NCBI RefSeq assembly: GCF_032854445.1
Contig: NC_088306.1
Coordinates: 21,983,764-22,047,763 of the forward strand
Length of the DNA stretch: 64,000 nucleotides
Direction: 5' to 3'
Source of the DNA: Liolophura sinensis
Taxonomy: Eukaryota; Mollusca; Polyplacophora; Chitonida; Chitonidae
Shown here: in pieces, positions 1-11,298 of the stretch
Layout of the letters: each line of letters starts with the position of its first letter
How positions within the stretch are numbered: the first letter of the stretch is position 1
Made by a program: the position numbers and the translations under genes
The notes under the pieces: generated by a model
Databases searched by the model: none
What the model was told of the DNA's origin: nothing
The model's input: the letters and a program-made list of their open reading frames with translations, nothing else

Positions 1-93
1 TCTTTTAAAGTCTTAGGTGTGACTCGACCCAGGATTGATCCTGCATCTACCGCTCCCCAAGCAGACGCTCTGCCAACTGTACTATCCAGGCCA
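1..93 (-). repeat. tRNA-derived SINE fragment (family B)
   Basis: On the minus strand this reads as a tRNA-like head with an A-box-like stretch (cagttggcagagcg) and a B-box-like stretch (ggatcaatcc). The same head occurs at about 6250-6334, 24890-24990 and 54876-54950, so it is a dispersed SINE and not a tRNA gene. Only the head lies inside the window. Confidence 0.65.
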
Positions 94-847
94 GTAATTT
101 TATATGAAGTCTGATGCAGTAAGAAATGATCTCGTCATGACATATCTTTTTTTTTGTGATGAATTTATGAACTATCCCTGTGCTCCTTACTCTGACTGGT
201 CCTGTGGTGGAAGGGATCTAGAAATAGAGACCACACCCCCTTAACCAGTTTTCATGTTCATATTCAGGTTTTGTAGGCTTGACTATTTAAGGTTTTACTT
301 TGTGTCACAGATAAACCCATTAGCAAGTGGTTACATACAGCCACACTACAGAAAGTTCATAACAGTCATACCAGTTTGTTTTTCTTGTGCAAGTCTTCAA
401 CTGGGGAGGTGGCATATTTTTTAATCCGCTAAGGTGGTGCTAGTGTTATGCAGGAGCTTGCGCCATTGTTACGTCAGAAATGATTGTTGCGCAACCTCAG
501 TTATGTTGCAGAGTATTAGTTTCTACTGTAATGTGGTTCTGTCTTTATCGTGTTGTCGTGATGACAAGCTGGGAAACGAACGTTTGACGTCAATAAAATA
601 AAAGGTCCTACTGCCAGGCGTTTGGCATGTCCCCATTTCTCCATTGATGTTTTGTCTAAATGGTGAAAAGGCTGTGGTCTGCATGTTTAATACTGAATAA
701 TGAATCACTATAATAGTCAGGAGAGTCAAGGTGCAGATTCATTCTTGTTGATTTACAGGGAATTTATGGGTTCTTCACCTGATGTTCCTGCAGCCATTTG
801 TGTGGTCAAACGTTCACTGAAGACCACTTTGTCTTCTACCCATATGG

Positions 848-1000
848 TGCGCATATCCGTACGTCACACTGTCACATTTGAGAACGTTTGTCCGTAACTT
901 GCCACAGATCAGTGATTTCCTCTGGGTACCCTGGTTTCCTCCAGGCATAAAACTGAAAGTGAAAAGTTCTTAAGTATAGCATTAAACAACATTAAATGGA
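848..1000 (+). repeat. Dispersed repeat (family C), SINE-like tail
   Basis: The stretch ending in 'agtgaaaagttcttaagta' followed by 'tagcattaaacaac' recurs, diverged, at about 43165-43320 together with its upstream part. A related ending is at about 9920-9960. It looks like the 3' part of a short interspersed element. The family is not identified by name. Confidence 0.5.
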
Positions 1001-1098
1001 ATACATAGAAATAAAGTGGATCACTCCTGTGATTTTTTTCAGTTGTTTTTAATTTGAATTGTTATCATTCATATATAATTTATCTGTGAAACTTTCAG

Positions 1099-4000
1099 AT
1101 TTGGAGGTTGTGAATTCCCCCCCATGATTTTCTTCAAGATCTTCATGCACACAAATGGTACTGGCGTCAAGTACATCAGTGGCAAGAGAGTGATAAAACC
1201 AGACACTGAGGTATTTCATGTAATAGATGATATGATATAATCATTCATAAACACACAAGAGGATAACTGACCAAATGTCCTCGTGCCAAAATCTAAAGCT
1301 GAAGACACTTCTATACACTGTCATTTTTCATCTCCTCAGTTTCATTAAGATATAGAAATATACACGTAGCATACACAAATAGTTGGCTACTTATTTATGT
1401 ATTTGATTGGTGTTTTTTCGCTTTACTGGGGAATATTTCAATTACACGACGGCAGCCGGCATTATGGTGAGATTAAACCATGCAGAGGCCAGTGGAACTG
1501 AGGATTTGAAATCATTGTGACATTACTAGGATAATATTTAGGTCATACTGATAAGAAAGTAGAAAAACCTGACATCATTCTCAGCATAACATTTTCTGGG
1601 AGATGATGTCTCATTAACCTTAAATGGCTTGCAAGCTAGGTCAAAATATTTACTGTAAGATAAAATGAAATAGGGTATTGGTTTTGGCCCTATGCAGATC
1701 AAGGGAGACCACTTTGTAACCAAGGGAGAGCAGTCCGTTCAATTACCCTTTTGTTTCATTCTTTTGCATAACTGGTATGAATGTTTTAGAGCTCAAAGGG
1801 TAAAAGTTATTGTGCGAGTTAGAATTCTCCAGATTTAAATAACATTGCTTAATCAATGTTGTTTCTCCATAATACCTGGATACCTGGCAATGTTCATGTA
1901 TTTTTATATGAAGGCAATTTTTGTTCATTTTCTGTTTGATCACACCTGACTATAGAACCCTTCTCGTCAGTGAAAGCTTTTGATAACCATTCAGTGTTCT
2001 GATGAAACTTTCTCAAACAGGCAGCAGAGGATTCCCTGAAGCAGATGGGAAACCGGTTGTTCTATGACCAGATACTACAGGACAATATCTACCAGAAGCA
2101 GTTCAGGGTCACAGATGAGGTGGATGTCACAACCCTGAAGGATTACATGCAGGTAATGGCAACAGTGTCAAGTCCAAGGGGCAATATCCATCCCAAATTC
2201 ACACTGGTCAACAGTGAGCATGACAGCTCAGAATTCTAGCATTATGTATTCTTCCATTTATCAAAACGGGGCCTCTGTGGCTGAAGTGGTTAGCATGCCA
2301 GCTCAGCGCAGTGACCCAGGAGCCTCCCATTATAATGCTGGCCACTGTCGTATAAGTGAAATATTCTTGAACATGGTGTAAAACACCAGTCAAATTAATA
2401 AATAAATAAGTTTATTAAAACTTTGTTCAATTTCACTATCCTTTTTGTTTTCAACTAGTCATCCTTGCTGCAGATCATAAATGGTAGATACATTTTGTTT
2501 TTAGTGTTTTGACATTTTTATTAACGCAGAGAACTTGGTCAGTCACCGATTCTTGTTTTTTTTGTTTTAGTATTTGGCCAACCTTGATGAAACACCAGCT
2601 TATAAGGGTGGCAAAGAGAATTATTGGCGTAAATTAACTCTTGATGGTAAGTTAAAATCAGCAGTACTGTGTTACGATAGGTAATACGTAGTTTGAACAG
2701 CACTGTGCAAAGAGCACCCTTAACAAAACAGTATATCTTGATGACCCAACCTTTCATATTGGGTTGTACTGAAAACTTTAAGGTACAACATATACATATG
2801 TACATACAGTATAGGCTTCCACACTTGTCCTTGATGACCCAGTAGAGGATTGAGAAGTAAATACCTTAAATGACCTAAAATTCCACCCACAAAAGTGAGA
2901 TTTTAAAGGCAGACAAATGTCACAAAATATTATTTTTGGTGCTGAAACTTACAATTGTCCAGTAGAATATCGTCCCATCATCCCAGTAAACCTCAAAACA
3001 CCCGTTTGAAATCAATAGAATTCTCAGAATCTATGACACTTGTCATCTCATGTCATGTAGAAAAGTTGATCTAGCCAGTCACCGTTATTGTCTGTTATAT
3101 TTCAGATGTTCCTCGTCACACCATGTTCTATGACATAGTGGACTACCTGTACAGTCACAGGATCTCAGATAGACTCCGTGCGGAAGTTCCCTTGCTGATG
3201 GTCAGACCCATCAATCAGGGCATACAACGACAACACATCAAGATCGTCTCCCAGTTCAGGTAGGAGCAAGCACTTTCTGTTTCCTCAGGAACTGACCATC
3301 ATCAGTTAATACTTTATAATCATTGCAGTGATACTGGGCTGTTTATAGTTGCTTGGGATTAACTTATAATTGATATCTTGCTGTACTGTTACATGTTGTT
3401 CTTAGCCCATATCAAAGACCTGGATATTCAAGAATATAAAATGTCCAAAACAAAAATTGAAAGATTTTTTTTTTTTCAAAATTGTTTTGTTTAGCTTTCG
3501 GTCTAGAAGTCTGAGACGATAAAAATATTCTGAGATCAGTTTTTCCTCAAGTAGTGAGTTCCTGTGCTTACTGACATTTCTGTTGGCCAAGAACCCAATT
3601 AGTGAAGCAAAAACATGTAACAAAGGGACACAACTCCCCTGTTATCATGTTGTAACTTGGAAATCTTCTTGCCAGAACCAGATGTATTGCTTGTATACAC
3701 GCTATTCACTCTGCATGTAATTGTCGTTCATCACTGTCATAATTCTCAAAGCATAGTTAGGCTGAAAAATCAGATCACAGAAACATAATAATTTGGACTG
3801 CTTCACCTATGCAGCGTTGAAATGTACACTTTGGTTGACTGGTCACTTGAGGATTTAAACAGTATTCGGCAAGAATCTTGCATGAGCTACTTGATTTTGC
3901 GTGCAGGGATAGTAACAAAAAGCTGGATGGCAGGTCACCTTAATTGAAATCAGTGTACTCACCTGTTATGAGTTGATATCCAGAGACTTCTCTTCTTGAA

Positions 4001-5450
4001 AAGCATTTGTTATATATTTTTTTATTTGATTGGTGTTTTACGCCGTACTCAAGAATATTTCACTTATACGACGGCGGCCAGCATTATGGTGGGAGAAAAC
4101 TGGGCAGAGCCCGGGGATGCCCACGACCATCCACAGGTTGCTGACAGACCTTCCCATTTACAGCTGTAGAGGAAGCCAGCATGAACTGGACTTGAACCCA
4201 CAGCGACCGCATTGGTGAGGGACTTCTGGGTCATTACGCTGCGCTAGCACGCTAACCAACTGATCCACGGAGGCCCCTGAAAAGCATTGCTAGATATATG
4301 TCATACTGAATAATAATCCGAATGTACAGTTCTCATCTGTGCTTATCCAGAGTACAGTGACAGGTAGGCCTTGCTGAAATCTGTAAACCCTGCTTTGTGT
4401 ACTTGCGGAATAATGTCTTTCTTGTAAGATTTCTACAGGAATATCGAATACCACTTATATGTATATGTATGGGTGAGAAGCATGACATGATTGGTTGGGT
4501 GTCATAAATTGAGAATCGAATTGAACTTAAATTGAATTAGTCATCAACTACTGTCAAAAAAACGTTATCATTTTAAGCAGACGGTTGCCAATGTTTCTCA
4601 CCAATGCGGTATGATGTGTGAACATCCAAATCCTGGCAACTGCACCATCTGTTTTATTCTCGTCTATATCACTGCTTTTTGTGTTGTGTCACATTCACAC
4701 CTGTGATTTTGTACAGGCCCCTCCCCACAGTCTACACAGCCCCTGTGTCCACTCACATAGGCTCACACCCCATCCAGTACACAGGCACAGAGAGACGCTC
4801 TCGACAGGCCCGGCTACGTGCCAAGAAGATGAGGAAGGCATTTGGCATTTCAGAGGTGAGCACAGTTATAGGTTATTGAATGAATATGGGCCGACGTGGA
4901 CGAGTTGTATTTTTGCATGGCACTGAACTCAGAAGCTCGCAAATGATTATAGAGTTAAAATGATCAGTTTAGATGTGTCCATAAAACAGCCAGGTAGTAC
5001 ACAAACACTGCTGCATGATGGATGAAAACAGTGCATTCTACTGCCATTTGGAGACTTTTGTGAAACTTGTCTGCAAGTCTCCCATTTGCATCTGTCGGTG
5101 GTTAACTCTAGCCACTCAAAATTCCTTCCACACAAAAGGTAGGCCTACTGGTTGCCATAAAAATGAGTGAACGTAAAGTTTTTACGTAAAACTGCCACCT
5201 AGTTTATTGTTCAGAAGAAAACAATTGCTGCACAACGATTCTGTGTTGTATAGTTCATGAATTTACATTGCTGCTTTTCCAGAGAGGTGACCCAGAATAT
5301 GGAGGTGATGAGGGTCTGGAGGGAATGGGGGTAGTAGGGGCTCTGGAAGGGGGAGATGACGACTGGGAAGATGAAGCCAACAAGCTATATGAGTGGACAC
5401 AAGAACTGTCGTTTGAAGACATTGCCAAAACGCCACGAGTAGTAACGTAA
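1099..5450 (+). CDS. CXorf58-like protein, last six exons
   Basis: Six exons join with compatible phases and GT-AG borders: 1099-1210, 2021-2152, 2571-2646, 3106-3259, 4717-4855 and 5283-5450 (stop TAA). They encode about 259 residues of C-terminal protein. The order of conserved stretches matches the uncharacterised human protein CXorf58 as I remember it: an FPP-x-FFKIF-like start followed by HTNG, then YISGK, a QYLANLDETPA-like block, a YWRKL motif, a YDIVDY motif and a basic RRSRQARLRAKKMRK stretch. The C-terminus is acidic (DDDWEDEANKLYEW). The first exon seen starts in phase 2, so more exons lie upstream, outside the window or unrecognised in the first kilobase. The molecular function of the family is unknown. 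A family search of the joined exons would settle the identity. Confidence 0.82.
1405..1480 (-). repeat. SINE family A fragment
   Basis: A diverged 3' part of the family described at 4019-4277. It contains the 'gattggtgtttt' tail junction and a degenerate 'gaatatttcaattacacgac' core. It lies in the first intron of the CXorf58-like gene. Confidence 0.6.
2268..2411 (+). repeat. SINE family A, internally deleted copy
   Basis: Starts with the tRNA-like head (ggggcctctgtggctgaag...gttagc), jumps directly to the 3' core (cataatgctggcc-like) and ends in an (aaat)n tail. The middle of the element, including the B-box part, is missing. It sits in an intron of the CXorf58-like gene. Confidence 0.75.
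4019..4277 (-). repeat. tRNA-derived SINE, family A, near full length
   Basis: Best reference copy in the window. Read on the minus strand it has a tRNA-like head with A box (gatcagttggttagcg) and B box (gggttcaagtcc), then a long conserved body, a terminal core (gtcgtataagtgaaatattc) and an (aaat)n-type tail. About 15 other copies or fragments occur in this window on both strands. It lies in the intron before exon 5 of the CXorf58-like gene. Confidence 0.85.
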
Positions 5451-5584
5451 CGCAACGCACACAAACCTTTACTACAAGTCGCAATGCAAAGAGGAATAGC
5501 TCGCCCCATGTACCTCTTCTAATTTTAGTAGCTGTATTTCAGTTTGTGAAGCTATATGCTGTAGAGTTACCAGCATCAGTATAA

Positions 5585-5590
5585 AATAAA
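5585..5590 (+). terminator. Polyadenylation signal AATAAA
   Basis: A canonical AATAAA about 135 bases after the stop codon of the CXorf58-like gene, in the right place to end its transcript. Confidence 0.6.
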
Positions 5591-5959
5591 TTCAGTGCCA
5601 GTTTGTTATGATCCACTGATAACCAGGTTGTGATCCAGTATTGTTTCATAAGAGTTTTACTCTCTAATGAATTTCAACAAAAAAGGTCTCAAAGAAGTAA
5701 GCAGGTTTTAGTGATTGCTGTTTGATTTTGATGCATCTTAATAATACAACCCTATATTTTGTATTCAGATACTTGTATCCATGTTTGTACATATCAATAT
5801 TATATATTTTCAAATGCTGGCTTAGGTTACTACTAACAGGTAAGCCTAGTGTATAAAATTGCCAATATATGTAAATGCCATAAGATATCTGCATCTGCGT
5901 CTTCACTTAAAATGGTGAGGAAAGATTTAGATGCAAGTTTGATTTGATCATTAATATCT

Positions 5960-6334
5960 TAAGGTGATGAGTGAGTGAGTGAGTGCTTTGGCTTTAACGT
6001 CGTACTTAACAATTTTTCAGTCTTTTAATGACGAAGGAGCCCTTAAAGTGCGTGCATATGTAATGTGCCTCCCTGTTACGGGACGGATTTCTGCCGCCCT
6101 TTTATCTAGTGCCGCTTCACTGAGACCACTTACTGAAGGCAAGCAAGCCGCCCAGCTCGAGCCATTATACTGATATGGGTCAACCAGTCGTTGCACTATG
6201 CCCTGAATGCTGAACACCAAGCGAGGAAGCTACAACTACCTCTATAAGGTCTTTGATGTGAACCAACCCAGAATTGACCCTGGATCTACTGCCTCCGAAG
6301 TGGACGCTCTACCAACTGGGGCCGGTTTAAGTTG
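5960..6334 (-). repeat. SINE family B, near full length
   Basis: Read on the minus strand: a tRNA-like head (ccggccccagttggtagagcg-like), the B-box-like segment, a body containing 'gtagcttcctcgc' and 'gcaacgactggttgac', and an end near 'gtacgacgttaaagcc'. The body is shared with 24716-24990. Short peptide reading frames on both strands of this stretch belong to the repeat. Confidence 0.75.
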
Positions 6335-6599
6335 ATGGCAATCTGCTGGCTTTATTCTAAAACCATTTTGACCATGTTAACAATGATCTTTCTTATTCAA
6401 GGGAAGATGCAAGATTTAACAACTTCATGGAGTTGTGGGTTCAATCCTAACCTTGGACAGAGAATTTCTAGATTAAATTTCCTGACATTGTTCATGTTCT
6501 TTGGTGACAGCGACTGTCAACACTGTCAGTCAGACCATGTGCACAGCCTTGGGTTTGATGAAGACCGGAAGCAGAGTTGAGTTCAAACTCTTTTGATGC

Positions 6600-7280
6600 A
6601 GAAGGTCAAAACGGTTCTTCTGTATCTTGTGACTTGTTTAAGATGTTAAGCAATCTTTGTTGACTTTAATTTACTGCTCACCTATCTCACAGCATTCCCA
6701 AAGCATGATTGGTGTCTTTTTCCTTCAGGAACTTCTGAAGTTCACAAACATTCAACTCCTCAATTTGGCACAAATCACCTTTTGTCACACCCTTTTCAGA
6801 TGCCCATGCTACAGTATATGTGATCAAAAATAGTTGCCTAACATTGTTGACAGGTCACATGGTGCAGTAGCACATCTTTTTTTTTTACCTTTAGCTATTA
6901 AAAATTTCGAACTCAGCACTCCAGCATTGTCTTCCATAATTTTGATTATAGTTTACCTGGACCATCATCTTCTCTCTAACCATAATACTGATCGCTAGAA
7001 TGCAAATTAATAATGTAAAATCATCCTATAAAGACAAAGGAACATAAATTCTTCACTCTTTTGTCTTATGGAACAATGGTTAAGAATCATTAAAAGAAAT
7101 TCCTGAAGCTGGTTCACCAAAAGAGAGTAAAGGACTGTTGCTTCGGAAGGTCAGGCTGCGCAAAAAAACATCCTCCATGTATAATTTTTCCTGTAACATT
7201 GCTACCAGAGAGAGACATCTGGCTTTTGGTTTCGAAACTTCTTGGCCCTGGATCCAGATAACCAAAATTTAATGCATCTG
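6600..7280. other. No gene seen
   Basis: AT-rich unique-looking sequence between a SINE and a minisatellite. No reading frame with coding character or splice-compatible exon was found. Confidence 0.5.
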
Positions 7281-7282
7281 TA

Positions 7283-7545
7283 GACCTACTTTGTCCATCT
7301 GTTGGCCTACTTTGTCCATCTGTAGGCCTACTTTGTCAATTTGTAGGGCTACTTTGCTCATCTGTAGAGCTACTTTGTCCATCTGCCATGTTTGTAGGCC
7401 ACTTTGTCCATCTGTAGGCCTACTTTATTCATCTGTGGACCTACTTTGTCCATCTGTAGGGCTGTTTGGTCCATCTGCCATGTCAGTAGGGCTATGTTTT
7501 CCATCTATGGGCCTCTTTGTCCATCTGTAGACCTACTTTGTCTAT
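7283..7545. repeat. Minisatellite, about 20-bp unit
   Basis: About a dozen diverged copies of a unit like 'tactttgtccatctgtaggc'. The plus-strand frame stays open through the array and would encode a Ser-Ile-Cys-Arg-like repeat, which is expected by chance in a short-period repeat lacking stops. One more partial copy lies at 7575-7595. Confidence 0.85.
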
Positions 7546-8126
7546 TTTCAGCCATTAACAAAGATGGATAAAGTAGGCCTACTTTGTCAATAGCTGAGAT
7601 TGTCAATTATTATCAGCCAACAAAATAAACAAATTCTTGAAGACATGTTTATTTTTTTTTATTTTAAGTCCAAGACCTTAGGTTCATATAAGTAGGCCTA
7701 ACATGAATTTGCAAACTTGCAATTTCGAATACCATTTAGTTTTCTTGCTTAAGCCAATAACTTCATCATAAGAGCTCGTGAGAATCCATTCTGTGAAGGT
7801 GGTAGGCCTGTGCATATACATTACAATGGAAGGATACAGAAAGACAGCGTGTAGCAGTTAATGGGTGAGAAAGTAGGTAAAGTCGTCCTTGGATGACATT
7901 TAGTTTTTGCCATAAATTTTTCTTCACATTCCACACATTTCCATATTTTCCCATGTAACCAGAGCAGCAATGTTGTGTTTCATGTTCAAATGCTCCTGAG
8001 TTAAATTTGAATTTTTTTATATCCACATATATCTAGTCTTTCAATTTCCTCGGCTCGGTGAATTTCATGAAATCTGGAAAACACAAGAAAGCAAAATGTA
8101 AACATTGTATAATAAAATCTACAGAC

Positions 8127-8271
8127 CAGGGCCGAGTTTCACAAAGATGTTGTACATGTACGATAATCGTACATATAGGACAGTAGTACGGTAATCGTGA
8201 CGTGCAAAATATCGTTCAACAAATGAATGATAAAAAACATGTTGTACGCCGCTATGTGAAACTAGGCCCAG
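8127..8271. mobile_element. MITE-like element with terminal inverted repeats
   Basis: The left end begins 'cagggccgagtttcac' and continues to a gttgtacatg stretch. The reverse complement of the right end begins 'ctgggcctagtttcac' and continues to gtacaacatg. The arms of about 30 bases enclose a short AT-rich centre. There is no coding capacity. No convincing target-site duplication was seen. Confidence 0.65.
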
Positions 8272-8494
8272 GTATAAGTGAACCATCTTTATATTTGGCA
8301 CTTGTTCGCCTGCACTCAAAACATTCACCCAACGACACTGCAAGGTTACCGAATGATATTGAACATAAAGATGGAAAAGCGTCCAGAAGCTCCTTGGAAG
8401 TCTTACTTTCCGTCATCAAATCACACCTTTGGGCTGTCACAACACGATTATTCACTGTGGATACAAGCTGTGCTAAACACATTCTACAGTAAAC
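8272..8494 (-). CDS. Possible exon, unidentified
   Basis: On the minus strand a pyrimidine-rich tract ending ttcaag is followed by about 74 codons open in phase 0, the phase expected after the exon ending at 11299. The peptide has CRMC near its start and ECFEC near its end, a paired-cysteine pattern that could be metal-binding. The frame runs into the MITE at 8271 and then stops. No clear donor was found. It could be a terminal exon of the 11.3-14.3 kb gene or a chance frame. Confidence 0.28.
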
Positions 8495-8936
8495 CTTGAA
8501 ATCAACAAAATCTTTTCATTTCTTTGGCGTGGCCATCGAATCGTATGATTGTCGTATATAGAGCTATAGGTGTCTGCACATGTCAACTGTCATTTACTGT
8601 TTACGACTTCCCACCAGAAGATAGTAGATTCGTTTCCATTGCTCGGCCAGGATTATGTTAAATATGTCTACGTCATCGTATGCGAGTTGGGCTGGTTTTT
8701 CAGCACAGGTTGAGTAGACTTACGGCTACGGTCCTCTTATTAAGGAGAGTAAAGGAGGAATTACAGTTTTATTTTCCTTGACCTTGACCTATGGTTTCAA
8801 GGCAGATGGAGGCGTATCCATCATGTAAGGAGAAATCACGCTTTAGAACGAGACATCGTGTTCACTTGTCGGTCCATGTAAATCCACGTTGAGAAACGGG
8901 ATTTCACATTTCATGAACTATATCCCCAGCTGGAGA

Positions 8937-9052
8937 CCTGGTCGTGGGTTTCCCCAGGGCTCTGACCGGTTTCCTCCCAATACAATGCTGGCCGCCGTCG
9001 TATAAGTATTCTTGAATACGGCGTAAAACACCAATCAAATAAATAAGTAAAT
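8937..9052 (+). repeat. SINE family A, 5'-truncated
   Basis: Carries the 3' body (tggtcgtgggtttcccc), core (gtcgtataagtattcttga) and (aaat)n tail, without the tRNA-like head. Confidence 0.8.
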
Positions 9053-10221
9053 ATCCCCATGTGGATCTGAGCACCCATTACTTACCTTAGTCGCTAACAT
9101 ATATCTGTTGCAACTGTATTTAAGGCGGAGGAATATTTGGTGCTTTTCACGGCGTTTTAGTATTACCTGTTAAGAAGGATAGGCAAGGAAAACTTGCGCA
9201 CGTGAGTGATAACGTCGAGCAGAGCCATCTGCTGGTCACGTGGTAAATGTCCCAACAGAAGGATTTGTAGTGGAGTGACGTGGAGAAGATTCTGCAGGTA
9301 AAATCAGAAACGGGTGCTAATTAAAGAGACTTAGAGTTCAGTACATGTGGACTAGTGATTAATTTATTTTTATCCTTCATTTGGGTTAGCGTCGTACTCG
9401 TACGAATTTTCACTTATAGGACGGCGGACAGTCACGTTTTATTGTTGGTGGAAGGACTAGGTGCAAAACGCTAGCATTTGTCAAGTCACGACTTTCCCAT
9501 GCATATGTAACGCATATATGTTTTCACTCACTGTGCGAGTTCAAAATCTAGGTCATTGATGCGAGGCGAGTGATAACCATGATACTGGTACTTCATGTCA
9601 GACCACGTATAAACGACGATGTATCTAGGGAGCGGGTGGTAGCCGGTCGGTTGGTGTGCGGATTGTTGCCTGGTATTAAGCCGGTAAGTTGTGGATTCCT
9701 CTGCTCTCCATGTTCGTGGGGGGTTTGGTGATGAACAAAACTAGTACTGGAGTGTTAGCGTAGTCTATCCCTGAAAATCACTTGTCCTGCACCAATATGT
9801 CATATGTGGAAAAGATTGTCATTACTTTGCCAAAGGTAGATAGTTTTTCACCGCTGACAAACCCTTTTCTTTCACCGATAAAACTGACCCCCCTGGGAGA
9901 AGTCTTGTACTTGAGTACGGAAATTCTTGAGTATGGCGCTAGACAACAATCGAATAAACAAACTGCAGATCACGGTAGATGTCTTGAAAATATTGTCAGT
10001 CAAGTGTTTTGACAAACGTGACAGTACGTGACGATACAATATTTTATGGAAATAGAATTTTCAATAATGAAATTTCTGGGAAATAATAAAATATTCTGGG
10101 AAATAATAAAATTGTTATCAGCCTTCAACCAGAGTTAAAATAAAATAATGAAGACAGCTCCGAGAAACTACGACAAAGGTACCGTAAACGAACGTTTACC
10201 AAAATGCAAATATCACGATAT

Positions 10222-10310
10222 AGTCTGTCTGATGTATTATTATTTGACTGTTGTTTCACGACATACTCAAGAATTTTTTACTTACACGAATGTGGCCAGT
10301 TTTGTGGATG
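10222..10310 (-). repeat. SINE family A fragment
   Basis: Diverged core (catactcaagaatttttt...cttacacga) next to a 'gactgttgttt' tail junction. A weaker fragment of the same core is at about 9385-9430. Confidence 0.55.
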
Positions 10311-10484
10311 GATGAAACCCGAGTGCACGGTGTAAACTACCAACATTTGGTAAGTTACTTATGAACTTTCCAACATGTGATCGTATTAGAGGAAGACAAG
10401 TGGTTTTCAACGAAGGTTAAACTGCGCGAACGTCCGCACGCGCGACGTCAACGGCTTACTGTCACTAAAGCAAAAAGCAGCGAG

Positions 10485-10845
10485 TGCCGTGAAGACTCCA
10501 GAATTACTCTGTTCTGTCACACCATTAAAACGACTAGAGTCTGGGAAGCACGGGCTTGTCAACAGAAGGATGCATCTGACATACGCTGGCGTAAAGACAA
10601 ATTAGGGGCTGTGGCGCACAATATAGCGAACTTCACATTTCAGAGTTCACTGCATATTGAGTGGGAGTGCCGTGAAGATTCCAAATTTACTCTGGTCACT
10701 ATTAAAACGACTAGAGTCTGGGAAGCGCGGGCTTGTCAATAGAAATGTGTATCCGGCAAACGCTGGTGTACAGACAAACTACGGTCCGTCGGGTACAATA
10801 CTCAGAACTTCACACTTTAGAGTTCACTGCTTATTTGCGAAAAGC
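10485..10845. repeat. Tandem duplication, unit about 180 bp, two copies
   Basis: Copy 1 (about 10485-10665) and copy 2 (about 10666-10845) share gagtgccgtgaaga, 'attaaaacgactagagtctg' and the 'cagacaaa' and 'acttcacatttcagagttcac' blocks in the same order. A plus-strand frame stays open through copy 1, but the two copies read in different frames, so coding is not supported. Confidence 0.75.
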
Positions 10846-11019
10846 GACAAGTCTTGCCCTTAGCTAATATTGAACACGCTTTGCGAGCTTTTGTGACATA
10901 TAGAACAGTTGATTCATTGAACAGTTTCAATCAAAGCGCAATGGAGATAGATATATTCTAATTATCGACAACTTAGAAACATGCATGGTACCGATCACAT
11001 TCATTCGCCAAGAACATTC

Positions 11020-11220
11020 ATTGCGTCCATCCATCATCACTGGAGACCGTTGATTGCTTCTCTTTGCATGAGTCCTCCCCAGTGTCGCAATTTATACACT
11101 TTCTTTATTAGTGTAGAATGTTGAGATTATTGAGCATGGATTTTTGGTCCGTTTTGGTTGACGATTGGTCCCCTAGATTTAATCCCCTAGATTTAATCAC
11201 TGACCTCGCCACCTTTCAGA
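11020..11220. repeat. Dispersed repeat (family E)
   Basis: The block 'gattgcttctctttgcatga' and the following atttatacacttt stretch recur at 19915-20045 and, more diverged, at 47110-47265. No terminal structure or coding capacity is visible. Confidence 0.5.
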
Positions 11221-11298
11221 CACAAATCAATATTTGTCGATAAATGTATGATATAGAGAATGTAATAAAGATTAGTCATATACAAGCATGTTACCCAC

